Positions 36,279 through 45,926 of a stretch of 59,016 nt of DNA are shown here, one piece after another; within the stretch, counting starts at the first letter, position 1; each line of letters opens with the position of its first letter. A model generated the notes under the pieces. That model was not told the DNA's origin. It was given only the letters and a program-made list of their open reading frames with translations, and ran no database searches. The position numbers and the translations under genes are program-made. Source of the stretch: Hyphomonadaceae bacterium BRH_c29 (GTDB lineage: Bacteria; Pseudomonadota; Alphaproteobacteria; Caulobacterales; Hyphomonadaceae); assembly GCA_000961695.1 (NCBI GenBank), contig LADW01000094.1, positions 1 to 59,016 on the forward strand. The letters run 5' to 3'.

Positions 36279-37169
36279 ATGCGTCTGTTCCATGCGCTGC
36301 TCGCCACAACTGCGTTCGCACTTGCACCGGCCTGCGCGCCGAAACCAGCGCCAGCCGATGTGCCTGCTGAACCGGCCGTCGAAGTGGTCACTGAAACTGC
36401 ACCGCCGTTGACGGTGAACGTGCTGGATTGCGGCACGCTGGAAGTCACCGATCTCGACGCGTTTTCCAGCGCAGGCGACTATGCGGGCCAGACCGATACG
36501 TTGACCGACACCTGCTATCTCATCAACCATCCGAACGGGCGGTTGCTGTGGGACCTTGGCCTGCCGGGCATGCTGGTCGGAGCGGGTGTGCAGACGATCG
36601 GCGGCATCTTCCATGTGTCGATGGAGAAGACGATCACTCAGCAGCTGGCCGAGCTTGGCCTGACGCCGGATGATGTCGACTATCTTTCCCTCTCGCACGA
36701 TCACTTTGACCATATCGGTCAGGCCGATCAGGTGCAGGGCGCGACCTGGATCGTTCAGGAAGACGAGTACAATGACATGTTCCCGCCGGAGGGCTCAGAG
36801 CATGAAGTTGACCCTCAACTCGCCGCCATGTGGACGCAGTTCAAGCCAATGGAAGCGCTGAAGATCAAAGGCGACTATGATGTCTTCGGTGATGGCAGCG
36901 TGAAAATCCTCGAAATGCCGGGGCATACGCCGGGTCACTCGGTCCTCCTGCTGAACATGCCGGGATCGGGCCCGGTCCTGCTGGCAGGCGATCTCTATCA
37001 CCGCAAGGAAAGCCGCACGCTGCGCCGTGTGCCACGCTTTAACTGGAGCGAACCGGAAACGCGGGTCTCCATGGACAAGTTCGAGGCCCTCGCCGATGAG
37101 CTGGGCGCCAAAGTCATCATCCAGCATGAACCTGACGACATCGCGCCGCTTGGCGGCGTGATCCGGTAG
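36279..37169 (+). CDS. Metallo-beta-lactamase-fold hydrolase, lactonase-like, exported
   Basis: A 296-residue protein with an N-terminal signal (possible lipoprotein Cys19, lipobox not canonical) and an MBL fold with the zinc motif HDHFDH (140-145), followed by the GHTPGHS and AGDLYH histidine/aspartate ligands. It resembles N-acyl-homoserine lactonase-type MBL enzymes, although cargo could be another lactone or ester. GGGGGAT precedes the ATG. The GH16 gene follows 6 bases later. Confidence 0.87.
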   Translation: MRLFHALLATTAFALAPACAPKPAPADVPAEPAVEVVTETAPPLTVNVLDCGTLEVTDLDAFSSAGDYAGQTDTLTDTCYLINHPNGRLLWDLGLPGMLVGAGVQTIGGIFHVSMEKTITQQLAELGLTPDDVDYLSLSHDHFDHIGQADQVQGATWIVQEDEYNDMFPPEGSEHEVDPQLAAMWTQFKPMEALKIKGDYDVFGDGSVKILEMPGHTPGHSVLLLNMPGSGPVLLAGDLYHRKESRTLRRVPRFNWSEPETRVSMDKFEALADELGAKVIIQHEPDDIAPLGGVIR

Positions 37170-37175
37170 GCGGAC

Positions 37176-38018
37176 ATGATGCGCCGCCTCCTTGTCTTGT
37201 GCCTGACCGGGTTTCTGGCGGCGTGTCAGAGTCAGACATTCTCGACACTCGATGAAGGCTCGTCGGAATGGCGTCTTGTGTTTCGGGACGAGTTCAACGG
37301 CCTCGGACGTCCGAACCCGGACAAGTGGATATCCAAAGAATACAATCGCCGACCGAATCCCGACGGGCCGGACGGCTGGTGGGACCCCGGCAATGCCTAT
37401 CTGAACGGGAGGGGGCAGTTGGTCCTGCTGACCAGTGTCATCGAGAACCGCAATCCCGATGAAGACGACGATCCCTACGACTATGCGACCGCCATGGTGT
37501 CCACAGAGGGAAAGTTTGAGCCGACCTACGGGCGATTTGAAGTGCGCGCGAAGCTTCCCCGGTCTGCGGGCTGGTGGTCGGCTTTCTGGTTGTTCTCCCG
37601 CTCAGTGCACCAAGTCGATGGTTCTGGCCGGGACGGGACGGAAATCGACATCATGGAAACCTTCGGATGGACAGACAAAGTCAGCCAGGCCTTGCACTGG
37701 GACAGTTATGAAGAAGATCACCAGGCCGCCGCGAATGCGACAACGCGGCCGGGCATACGAAGTGGCTGGCACACGTTTACGCTGGAATGGTATCCGGATG
37801 AATACATCTTCTTTGTCGATGGACAGGAAACCTGGCGCACCGCTGCCGGCGGCGTCAGCCAGGTGCCGCAATGGGTGAAGCTCTCCGGCGAGGTCGATAC
37901 GACCGACGGCGCTGCAAACATCTGGTGGGCCAACACGCCCTATCCGCAGAACTTCCCCGACACGTTTCTCATCGACTGGGTCCGTGTCTATGAACACGTT
38001 CCGTCGCCGGAGAAGTAA
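37176..38018 (+). CDS. GH16 glycoside hydrolase lipoprotein
   Basis: A 280-residue protein with a lipobox LAAC (Cys17) and a GH16 jelly roll. The catalytic motif is EIDIME, with nucleophile Glu156 and acid/base Glu161, and the YGRFEVRAKLP strand and WHTFTLEWYPD are typical. GH16 enzymes cut beta-1,3/1,4-glucans, laminarin, agarose or carrageenan; the specific polymer cannot be read from the motif. A marine-type polysaccharide is plausible for this lineage. It is cotranscribed with the MBL gene by spacing. Confidence 0.9.
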   Translation: MMRRLLVLCLTGFLAACQSQTFSTLDEGSSEWRLVFRDEFNGLGRPNPDKWISKEYNRRPNPDGPDGWWDPGNAYLNGRGQLVLLTSVIENRNPDEDDDPYDYATAMVSTEGKFEPTYGRFEVRAKLPRSAGWWSAFWLFSRSVHQVDGSGRDGTEIDIMETFGWTDKVSQALHWDSYEEDHQAAANATTRPGIRSGWHTFTLEWYPDEYIFFVDGQETWRTAAGGVSQVPQWVKLSGEVDTTDGAANIWWANTPYPQNFPDTFLIDWVRVYEHVPSPEK

Positions 38019-38021
38019 CGG

Positions 38022-39722
38022 CTAGTTGCCGCCTTCCACCAGTCGCCGCGCGATCACCATGGCCTGCACTTCGCCGGCACCTTCAAAGATATTGAGGATG
38101 CGTGCGTCCTGAAGGATGCGGCTGATCGTGTATTCCAGCGCGAAGCCATTGCCGCCATGGATCTGGACAGCATTGTCTGCGGCCGCCCATGCAACGCGGG
38201 CAGCCAGCAGCTTCGCCATGCCGGCCTCCAGGTCGCAGCGCTTGCCGTCGTCCTTCTGGCGGGCCGAGTAATAGGTCAGCTGACGGACACCGACGAGTTC
38301 GGCGGCCATCATGACCAGCTTGTTGGCAACACGCGGGAAGTCGAAGATCTGCTTGCCGAACTGGTTGCGGTCGAGGGCGTACTGAAGACCCGTTTCGAAC
38401 GCATTCTGGGTCACGCCAATCGCGCGCGCTGCGGTCTGGATGCGAGCGCTTTCAAACGTGGCCATCAGGTGTTTGAAGCCCTGGCCCTCAACGCCGCCCA
38501 GCAGGTTCTCTGCTTTCACCTTGAAGCCGTCAAACCCGATTTCGTATTCTTTCATGCCGCGATAGCCGAGCACTTCGATCTCGCCGCCGGTCATGCCGTC
38601 AGCAGGGAAGGGGTTGGCATCGTCGCCGCGCGGTTTTTCAGCCAGCAGCATCGACAGGCCGGAGAAATTGTTGGTGGCCGGATCAGTCCGGGCCAGCAGC
38701 GTCATCAGGTCAGCGCGGACCGGATGGGTGATCCAGGTCTTGTTGCCGGTGACGGTGTAGTTCTCACCATCCGCATCCTTCACGGCGCGGGTGCGCAGGG
38801 AGCCGAGGTCCGACCCTGTGTTCGGTTCAGTGAACACGGCGGTCGGAAGGATCTCACCGCTTGCGATGAGCGGCAGCCATTTCTCTTTCTGTTCGGTCGT
38901 GCCGCCGATCAGAATCAGCTCAGCCGCAATCTCGGAACGGGTGCCGAGCGAGCCGGTGCCGATATAGCCGCGGGAAAGTTCTTCCGAGACGACGCACATG
39001 GCCGTCTTGCCCATGCCGAGGCCGCCGAACTCTTCCGGAATGGTCAGGCCGAAAACGCCGAGCTCAGCCATCTCGTTGACGACATCCATGGGGATGTATT
39101 CGTTGCGCAGGTGCCAGCCATGGGCGTGCGGCTTGATCCGCTCGGCAGCGTATTTGGAGAACTGGTCGCGCACCATGCTCATGGTCTCGTCGAGCCCGGT
39201 CTCTTCGACCGTGTTGCGCGACAGCGCGTCTGGTAGCAGCTTTGCGGCGGCTGCCATGGTGGCTGGCGTCTTGCCTTCGGCGATGAAGCGCTGGATCGCG
39301 GGGGCGGTGAGAAGGGCAATGTCGTCGGCGGTGCAGCCAAGGTCAGCAGGGCGGATCATCTCGCCCTGGTTCATCGGAATGCCGCCCGACAGCTGGGCCA
39401 GGTATTCGGCAAAGAGGATCTGGGAGAGGAGTTGCTCGGCTTCCCCGAACTTTCCGTCGGCTTCCAGGCGGCGGGCCCAACCAGCAGTTTGACGTAAGGT
39501 CTCAAGATAGGTCGCAACCCAGGACAGGCCGTGGGCGGCATGCTGGTGGCGTTCGAAGGCCTTGCGGTCCTGCTTGCCATCCGGCGTGCTGACAATGGAA
39601 CGGACCGCGTCGCTGGCGGCATCGACAAAAGGCTCAAGCGCGGCAACGGCCGCATCCATGGCCGCTATGAGGTCGTTCATTACCAAAGTCTGCTGTTCCT
39701 TGACCGCGTCTGTTACGCTCAT
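38022..39722 (-). CDS. Acyl-CoA dehydrogenase with long N-terminal extension (methylsuccinyl-CoA dehydrogenase-like)
   Basis: A 566-residue flavoenzyme. The C-terminal part (from about residue 180) is a standard acyl-CoA dehydrogenase, with LTIPEEFGGLGMG, VFTEPNTGSDLGS, TGNKTWITH and a final GGNGFALEYTISRILQDARILNIFEGAGEVQ. The extra 180-residue N-terminal domain with GIPMNQGEMIRPADLG matches the layout of (2S)-methylsuccinyl-CoA dehydrogenase of the ethylmalonyl-CoA pathway. That pathway assignment is a family inference; a general long-chain acyl-CoA dehydrogenase is the alternative. Confident on superfamily, less on substrate. Confidence 0.88.
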   Translation of the reverse strand: MSVTDAVKEQQTLVMNDLIAAMDAAVAALEPFVDAASDAVRSIVSTPDGKQDRKAFERHQHAAHGLSWVATYLETLRQTAGWARRLEADGKFGEAEQLLSQILFAEYLAQLSGGIPMNQGEMIRPADLGCTADDIALLTAPAIQRFIAEGKTPATMAAAAKLLPDALSRNTVEETGLDETMSMVRDQFSKYAAERIKPHAHGWHLRNEYIPMDVVNEMAELGVFGLTIPEEFGGLGMGKTAMCVVSEELSRGYIGTGSLGTRSEIAAELILIGGTTEQKEKWLPLIASGEILPTAVFTEPNTGSDLGSLRTRAVKDADGENYTVTGNKTWITHPVRADLMTLLARTDPATNNFSGLSMLLAEKPRGDDANPFPADGMTGGEIEVLGYRGMKEYEIGFDGFKVKAENLLGGVEGQGFKHLMATFESARIQTAARAIGVTQNAFETGLQYALDRNQFGKQIFDFPRVANKLVMMAAELVGVRQLTYYSARQKDDGKRCDLEAGMAKLLAARVAWAAADNAVQIHGGNGFALEYTISRILQDARILNIFEGAGEVQAMVIARRLVEGGN

Positions 39723-39809
39723 GTTCTGCCCCTTTTCAGTTTTTTGCCCTTATAGAGGCGTGGCCACATCCTGTCAGGCCATAATTGTGCGGTGCAACAA
39801 CGCAGGTTT

Positions 39810-40619
39810 TCAGTCCATATGGCGGAAACGCCGGCTCTGACCGCCTACCAATGCGCGCCCGAGCGGTTCGGGCAGGATGCGGGTCAGCGTTGCCAGCCCT
39901 TTGTTCACCATGCCCGGCACGACGACCGGTTGCCCCCTGTTTACGGCCTCGATGCCCTGGCGGACCACAGGTGCGGCATCCATCCACATCCATTTCGGCA
40001 TTTTGTTGGTTTCTTCCCGCGTGCCGTTGGCATCATGGAACTCACTCCAGGTGAAACCGGGGCAGAGGGCCGTACAGTGCAGATCAGTGTGACCGAGGGC
40101 GGCGCATTCAGCGTTGAGGCTTTCAGAGAACTTGATCAGGCCGGCCTTCACGCTGCCATACAAAGTGTGTCCGGCGCTGCCGGGAATATAGCCGGCGAGG
40201 GAGGCGACATTGATGATGCGGCCGTATTTGCGCTCTGCCATGCCCGGCAGGACGCGGTGCGCCAGCTCCAGCGGCGCGGTGTAGAGCACCTGGATAAAAG
40301 CTGCCTGATCTTCCCAGCTGGTGCTGAAATAGGTGCCCGGCAGGCCGTATCCGGCATTGTTCACCAGCGCATCGACATGGCGCTCTCTTCCGGACAGTGC
40401 ATTGAGAATATTTGTAACCTCACCGGCCCTGGCGAGGTCTGCTGCGACGGTGATGGCGCTAACTTTGTACTTTTCCCGGATTTCGCCGGCGAGTGCCTCC
40501 AACCGGTCTTCGCGCCGCGCGGTTAGAGCGACATCCCACCCCAAAGCGGCGTATTGTCGGGCGAATTCAGCCCCGATTCCGGCGGAAGCGCCTGTTATCA
40601 GGCATAGTCGGCGATCCAT
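39810..40619 (-). CDS. Short-chain dehydrogenase/reductase
   Basis: A 269-residue SDR with the nucleotide motif TGASAGIG, NNAGYG, and an intact catalytic Ser-Tyr-Lys (Tyr in LYGSVKAG). The C-terminal PEPLGRALVGGQSRRF extension is as in the YqjQ/DHRS7-type SDRs. The coenzyme and substrate are unknown. The ATG at 40619 starts the Rossmann fold properly; a frame open upstream is excluded. Confidence 0.9.
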   Translation of the reverse strand: MDRRLCLITGASAGIGAEFARQYAALGWDVALTARREDRLEALAGEIREKYKVSAITVAADLARAGEVTNILNALSGRERHVDALVNNAGYGLPGTYFSTSWEDQAAFIQVLYTAPLELAHRVLPGMAERKYGRIINVASLAGYIPGSAGHTLYGSVKAGLIKFSESLNAECAALGHTDLHCTALCPGFTWSEFHDANGTREETNKMPKWMWMDAAPVVRQGIEAVNRGQPVVVPGMVNKGLATLTRILPEPLGRALVGGQSRRFRHMD

Positions 40620-40813
40620 ATTGGCTAATTTCTCCTCTAGTCCGGCCAGTTTTAAATGTGACGTGTTTGCAACAAATTGAAAACAAATGCCGGTGCCTGT
40701 GCCGCTGGTCTTGCGGATTCGAACTTTGAATTCACTTTTGCCCTCGAGATCAGGTGTCATCCACTCGGAAACTGCCTCTCTCAGGCATCCCTTGTAATCG
40801 GAAGGAACCACAA

Positions 40814-43366
40814 ATGAACAAGAAAATCATCCTTCGCGCCGTATCCGCAGCCGCGCTGCTGGCTGCTGCGGGCTTTGCAGCCCAGGCTCAGGAAACTAAC
40901 GCAGATAGCGATCGTACGCTCGATTCCGTCGTGACCGTCGGTACGCGCGTTGCCAATCGCTCGGCTCTCGACACGGCCGTTGCGGTCGACGTCGTGTCCT
41001 CTGCCAGCCTCGAAAAGATCGGTATTGGCGAGCTGAACCAGGCGCTGTCGACCCAGCTGCCCAGCTATAACTTCCCACGTCCGGCCCTGAACGACGGTAC
41101 TGACTCCGTTCGTCCCGCCACCCTGCGCGGTCTCGCGCCGGACCAGACCCTCGTTCTCGTCAACGGCAAGCGCCGCCACTCGGCCTCGCTGGTCAACGTC
41201 AACGGCTCGATCGGCCGCGGTTCGTCTGCTGTCGACCTCAACACGATCCCGACCCTCGCGGTTGCTGCCATTGAAGTCCTGCGTGACGGCGCTTCGGCTC
41301 AGTACGGTTCCGACGCCATTGCCGGTGTGCTGAACGTGAAGCTGCGTGAAGCGTCTGAAGGCGGCGCAGCTGAAGTCAGCTATGGCTGGCGCGAAACGGA
41401 ATACACCGTTCCGGTGAACGACCCGGCCACCGGTCTTGGCGTTTCCGTTCCTGCCAACGGCGAGATTTCCCGCGAGCGCTCTGACGGTCATGTCCTTACA
41501 CTTGGTGGCTGGAAAGGCTTCAAGCTCGGCGAAGACGGCTTCCTGACCGTGACGGCGGAGTACAAAGACCAGCAGCACACGGAACGCTCCGGCTTTGACG
41601 TCCGTCAGCAATACCCGCTGAACCCGGACACCAGCTACTCCGCTGGCGAGTCCGTGATCAATCGCTTCAACGCCTGGACGGGTGAGCCGGACCTGGAGCA
41701 GTTCACGCTGCTCGCGAATGCCGGTTATGACATGGATGCCACGACCCACCTTTATGGTTGGGCAAGCTACCAGGACCGCGACACAGTTTCTGCCGGCTTC
41801 TATCGCCGCGCCCTGGACAGCCGGAACGTGATCGAAATCTATCCGAATGGCTTCCTGCCGCTGATTGCTCCGACCACGACCGACATGTCTGTCGGCGGCG
41901 GAATTCAGTTTGAAATGGGCGGCTGGGACATGGACACCTCGCTCGTCTATGGTTCGAACGAGATGGACTTTACTATCAAGAACACGCTGAATCGTTCGAT
42001 CGGGCCGACGTCTGGAACCTCGTTCGATGCGGGCGGCTTTAAATACGGCCAGCTCGTCGCGAACCTCTCGGCCGTCAAAGGATTTGACGTTGGCAATCTG
42101 GCGTCTCCGCTGAACGTCGCCTGGGGTCTTGAAGCCCGCCGCGAGATGTATGAGATCAACGCGGGTGAGCCGGATTCCTACCGCAATGGCGGCGTCCTAA
42201 TTCCAAGCAATACGCCGGGCTGTACCAACCCGACTGCGGCTCAGTTGCTTGCGGGCGGTTGTGCGACGGCCTCCGGCGCGCAGGTGTTCCCAGGCTTCCG
42301 TCCGGAAAACGAAGTCGATGAAGACCGTACCTCCATCGCGGCCTATCTCGACCTCGAAGCCAACGTCACTGACAAGTTCCTTCTGTCCGGTGCTCTGCGC
42401 GGCGAATCCTATTCCGACTTCGGCGAGACCCTGACCGGAAAGCTTGCTGCCCGCTATGATTTCACGGACATGTTCGCGCTTCGCGGTTCGATCCAGAACG
42501 GCTTCCGCGCACCGTCCCTGCAGCAGCAATTCTTCCAGACGACCTCGACGAACTTCATCAATGGTGTTCCGTTTGACATCACGACGTTCCCGGTGACCAA
42601 TCCGGTCGCACAGGCTCTCGGTGCTCAGCCACTGAACGCCGAGAAATCGCAGAACTACTCGATCGGTGCTGTGTTCCGGGTTGACCGCCTGAACGTGACG
42701 GTCGACGCGTACCAGATCAATGTCGACGATCGTATCGTCCTGTCGGAAAACCTGACGTCTGCGGATGTTCGGAATTATCTCGAAGGCCAGGGTTTCATCG
42801 GTGCTGGCGGTGGCCGCTTCTTCCTGAACGGTGTGGACACCGAAACGAAGGGCATCGACATCGTGGCGAACTACTCGTTCCCCGAGACCGATTTCGGCCG
42901 GTTCGATGCCACGTTCGGCGCGAACTTCAACAAGACCGACGTGACGGCTGTTCCGGATCTGCCGCAGCTGACCGCCCTGCCGACACCGCCGACCCTGTTC
43001 GGCCGCGTCAACGTGCTGACCTATGAAGAAGGCACGCCGAAGGACAAGTTCACCGGCTCGCTGAGCTGGGTGAAAGGTCCGTTCGGGGCAACGCTTCGTG
43101 CGGTCCGCTACGGCGAAGTGCTGGTCCCCAGCTCGAACGCTGCGAACGATTACACGATCGACCCGAACACGCTGCTCGATCTCGAAGGCCGTTACACCTG
43201 GAATGAGCGCGTGACGGTCTCCATCGGTGCTGACAACCTGTTCGATGAATATGGCACGCCGGCTCCGGCAAGCCAGAACAGCACCGGCAACACGCCGTTC
43301 TCGGGTTACATCCCGTACGGCAGCTCGGGCCGCTTCGTTTACGGCAAGCTCAAAGTCAACTTCTAG
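40814..43366 (+). CDS. TonB-dependent outer-membrane receptor
   Basis: An 850-residue protein with a signal peptide (cleavage near residue 25, AQA), a TonB-box-like LDSVVTVGTR, a plug domain (LRGLAPDQTLVLVNGKRRH, then IEVLRDGASAQYGSDAIAGVLNV) and a 22-strand barrel ending in Phe. Such receptors import siderophores, B12, sugars or other ligands with energy from TonB. Substrate unknown; the closest layout is the vitamin/sugar-type receptors of alphaproteobacteria. AAGGAA precedes the ATG. The downstream terminator is clear. Confidence 0.93.
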   Translation: MNKKIILRAVSAAALLAAAGFAAQAQETNADSDRTLDSVVTVGTRVANRSALDTAVAVDVVSSASLEKIGIGELNQALSTQLPSYNFPRPALNDGTDSVRPATLRGLAPDQTLVLVNGKRRHSASLVNVNGSIGRGSSAVDLNTIPTLAVAAIEVLRDGASAQYGSDAIAGVLNVKLREASEGGAAEVSYGWRETEYTVPVNDPATGLGVSVPANGEISRERSDGHVLTLGGWKGFKLGEDGFLTVTAEYKDQQHTERSGFDVRQQYPLNPDTSYSAGESVINRFNAWTGEPDLEQFTLLANAGYDMDATTHLYGWASYQDRDTVSAGFYRRALDSRNVIEIYPNGFLPLIAPTTTDMSVGGGIQFEMGGWDMDTSLVYGSNEMDFTIKNTLNRSIGPTSGTSFDAGGFKYGQLVANLSAVKGFDVGNLASPLNVAWGLEARREMYEINAGEPDSYRNGGVLIPSNTPGCTNPTAAQLLAGGCATASGAQVFPGFRPENEVDEDRTSIAAYLDLEANVTDKFLLSGALRGESYSDFGETLTGKLAARYDFTDMFALRGSIQNGFRAPSLQQQFFQTTSTNFINGVPFDITTFPVTNPVAQALGAQPLNAEKSQNYSIGAVFRVDRLNVTVDAYQINVDDRIVLSENLTSADVRNYLEGQGFIGAGGGRFFLNGVDTETKGIDIVANYSFPETDFGRFDATFGANFNKTDVTAVPDLPQLTALPTPPTLFGRVNVLTYEEGTPKDKFTGSLSWVKGPFGATLRAVRYGEVLVPSSNAANDYTIDPNTLLDLEGRYTWNERVTVSIGADNLFDEYGTPAPASQNSTGNTPFSGYIPYGSSGRFVYGKLKVNF

Positions 43367-43388
43367 TCGACTTGATCTGACGACAAAC

Positions 43389-43419
43389 AAAACGCCGCCC
43401 CTCGCAGGGCGGCGTTTTT
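43389..43419. terminator. Bidirectional terminator between TonB receptor and GST
   Basis: A 10-base-pair stem (AACGCCGCCC with GGGCGGCGTT) with a 6-base loop has a T-run on the plus strand and an A-rich left flank that gives a T-rich end on the minus strand. It serves the two convergent genes. Confidence 0.85.
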
Positions 43420-43445
43420 CTTTGCCGAAACGGAAAGCCCGGCTC

Positions 43446-44393
43446 CTAGAGCCGACGCACGAGGAAGCCGGCGCGTGGGAAGTGAACGTGCAGCGTTTCC
43501 GCTTCGTCCGACATGCGCTGAAGAATCACGCGCTGGGAATCGGCGTGGACGATTTCACCCTCGACCCAGACCTGTCCGTAATCGTCTGGCGCCACGGCCA
43601 CCATGTCACCGGGCGCGATGTCCTGCGGTTCGTACTTCGTGGTCGCCATCACGAGACGGGGCGCGGCGTGCTTTGCAATTTCCAGCGCCTCTTTCGAGGA
43701 AATGGTTTCCGGTGTCTGCCCTTCGAATTCCCGCATGCGTTCGAACCAGGCCTGCGTCAGGTCTGCGGTCTCGAAACACTTCGCGAGGAAGTCCGGCAGG
43801 TTCTGGTGCATGAACCAGACATTCATATAGGCGTGGACATCGACGAGGCCGGGTTTCGTCCCCATAAGGAACATACCGGATCCCGCGCCTTTGCCCCCCT
43901 GAAGGCGTTCTTCCAACAGCATCAGGCGCGCGCGCCATTGGTCGCGCATCATCGGGGCGATGGCTTTCATCGCGGCGACATCGAACGGACGCCCTGAAAG
44001 CTGCTCACGGTCTTTCTTGAAATCCTCGCCGATCTTGTCGCCCAGCTCGCCGAAGATCACGGCGACCGAGGACTGGAACCAGCGACCGTCGGTCCAGCCC
44101 GCCACCATCTGGGCCAGACCTTCCTGACCGGTCAGTTTTAGCGTGGGCATTGGAAAGCGCGCTTCCAGCTCGCGCAGGATGATCGCGGTGTCGCAATAGA
44201 TGTCGGCGCCGATCTGCATCACAGGTGTGCGGCGATACCCACCGGTCAGTGGCATCAGGTCGGGCCGGGGCATGGTGACCGGGATTTCGACGCGGGACCA
44301 GGCCAGGTTCTTCAGGCGCAAGGCCATGCGGATTTTTTCGGCATAGGGCGAAGTAGGATATTCGTGCAGAATAATGCTGCGTGCGTCCGCCAT
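43446..44393 (-). CDS. Glutathione S-transferase-fold protein with C-terminal extension
   Basis: A 315-residue protein. An N-terminal thioredoxin-like GST domain (LHEYPTSPYAEKIRMAL, then RRTPVMQIGADIYCDTAIIL) is followed by an all-helical GST C-domain and an extra beta-rich stretch of about 80 residues (AVAPDDYGQVWVEGEIVHADSQRVILQ). The substrate is unknown. The ATG at 44393 gives a proper GST start. It is divergent from the Ada-like gene. Confidence 0.87.
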   Translation of the reverse strand: MADARSIILHEYPTSPYAEKIRMALRLKNLAWSRVEIPVTMPRPDLMPLTGGYRRTPVMQIGADIYCDTAIILRELEARFPMPTLKLTGQEGLAQMVAGWTDGRWFQSSVAVIFGELGDKIGEDFKKDREQLSGRPFDVAAMKAIAPMMRDQWRARLMLLEERLQGGKGAGSGMFLMGTKPGLVDVHAYMNVWFMHQNLPDFLAKCFETADLTQAWFERMREFEGQTPETISSKEALEIAKHAAPRLVMATTKYEPQDIAPGDMVAVAPDDYGQVWVEGEIVHADSQRVILQRMSDEAETLHVHFPRAGFLVRRL

Positions 44394-44544
44394 GTCCGTC
44401 TCACTCCGGTCGTTTCTGGTCTGATTGCATAGTCTTGCCGGTCTTTGAGCATGCAGGGAAGGGGCGAAATCCGCGCGGCGACCCACCATGCGCAGGCGCA
44501 AGAATCGGGTGGCGTGCGAGGGGCCGGGCGGGCAGATTGCGCGC

Positions 44545-45429
44545 ATGACCACCCGTATTGCTCCCCTCGATGAACGCGCTGACGCTTACGACCGTATGGC
44601 GAGGGCGCTTGCCTATCTCGGCGACACATGGCGCGACTGGCCGGACCTGGCCTCCGTTGCCGCCGCGATGGCGCTGAGCCCCAGCCATTTCCAGCGCGAG
44701 TTTACCCGCTGGGCGGGTGTGTCCCCTCGTCAGTTCCAGTCGGCCATTGCGCACGCGGAGGCGGGCGACCTGTTGCGTCAGGGGGCCAGCGTGCTGGACG
44801 CGACCTTCGAGGCGGGCCTGTCAGGCCCTGGCCGTCTGCATGATCTGTTCATTGCCCATGAAGGCCTCACGCCCGGCGAGGCGAAAGCGGGCGGGCGGGG
44901 CGCAGACCTCGTGCTTGGCCGGGCGCCGACACCGTTCGGGGAAGGGGCGTGGCTGATTTCGCCGCGCGGCCTCGTCGCGCTCGGCTTTATCGATGAGGGC
45001 GCGCCGCAAAAGTCTGGTTTCGTCCATCCGGGCTATAGTGAGGACGCCGCCTTCGCGGACCTTGCCGGGCGCTACCCGGATGCGAATATCAAGCGGGATG
45101 ATGCGGTGGCGCGGAAGATGGCGGCGCAGGTATTCGAGAAGGGCGAGGCTCTGCCGGTTGCGCTTTACGGCACGCCGTTCCGCCGGCAGGTCTGGCGGGC
45201 GCTTCTGGAGATTCCGGCGGGCGCGACCTGCACTTACGGTGACCTTGCCCGGGCCAGCGGCCACCCGAAAGCGGCCCGCGCGGTGGGCGCCGCCGTCGGT
45301 GCAAATCCGGTCAGCTGGTTCATTCCCTGTCATCGTGCCCTTGCAGCCGATGGGCGTCTTCATAATTATCATTGGGGTGTGGACCGCAAACGGGCCATGC
45401 TGACCTATGAACGCGCCCATGCTGCCTGA
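44545..45429 (+). CDS. Ada-like protein: AraC helix-turn-helix fused to O6-methylguanine-DNA methyltransferase
   Basis: A 294-residue protein. Residues about 25-115 form an AraC-type HTH (MALSPSHFQREFTRWAGVSPRQFQ), and the C-terminal part is a DNA-methyltransferase suicide-repair domain with the active PCHR (Cys262) and TYGDLARASGHPKAARAVG. It lacks the N-terminal zinc-cysteine phosphotriester domain of full Ada, so it cannot be activated by methyl phosphotriesters in the classical way. It repairs O6-methylguanine and may bind DNA as a regulator. Confidence 0.9.
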   Translation: MTTRIAPLDERADAYDRMARALAYLGDTWRDWPDLASVAAAMALSPSHFQREFTRWAGVSPRQFQSAIAHAEAGDLLRQGASVLDATFEAGLSGPGRLHDLFIAHEGLTPGEAKAGGRGADLVLGRAPTPFGEGAWLISPRGLVALGFIDEGAPQKSGFVHPGYSEDAAFADLAGRYPDANIKRDDAVARKMAAQVFEKGEALPVALYGTPFRRQVWRALLEIPAGATCTYGDLARASGHPKAARAVGAAVGANPVSWFIPCHRALAADGRLHNYHWGVDRKRAMLTYERAHAA

Positions 45430-45926
45430 TGGTGGCCGGACCGGGCGCCAGACACCCGGACGACGCGCCTATGCAGCTCTATTTTCTCGTGATTGCCGGC
45501 CTGCTGGTCTGGGGCGGCGTGCTCGCCTGGCGCTGGACGGAGGCGAAGGCCTTTTCGGTCGACGTACTGGCTGCCAAGAAGCGCGACAAGGAACTGCCGG
45601 AGACGGTGACAGAGGCGGAGTTCACCGATCTCTATTTGCGCAGTGAAGGCCCGCGGGCGCAGACCTATTTCTTCATCTGCGCCGCGATCATGTTCTTTCT
45701 GCTGGGGCCCTTTGTTGCCGGGTTCAACGCTGTCTGGAACATGATCTGGGTCATGAGCGGCCAGTCGCCGGTCTTCGAGACCGGCACGTTGATCCACACA
45801 TTCATGGTGTTCCTGGCCTTCATGGGGGCGACGATTGCCCTGTTGGCGCTCGCCATGCGCCGCTATTACGCGCTGATGCCGCCCAATCTCAAACAGGTCA
45901 TGCGTGACCTCAACGGAGGTGCCTGA
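45429..45926 (+). CDS. Membrane protein of unknown function
   Basis: A 165-residue protein with about three hydrophobic segments (near 20-36, 82-104 and 120-142). Its start overlaps the Ada-like stop (TGATG). An ATG at 45471 would remove 14 hydrophilic residues and starts directly at a membrane helix, so it is an alternative start. The gloA ATG overlaps its stop, so all three genes form an operon. No family recognised. Confidence 0.75.
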   Translation: MVAGPGARHPDDAPMQLYFLVIAGLLVWGGVLAWRWTEAKAFSVDVLAAKKRDKELPETVTEAEFTDLYLRSEGPRAQTYFFICAAIMFFLLGPFVAGFNAVWNMIWVMSGQSPVFETGTLIHTFMVFLAFMGATIALLALAMRRYYALMPPNLKQVMRDLNGGA

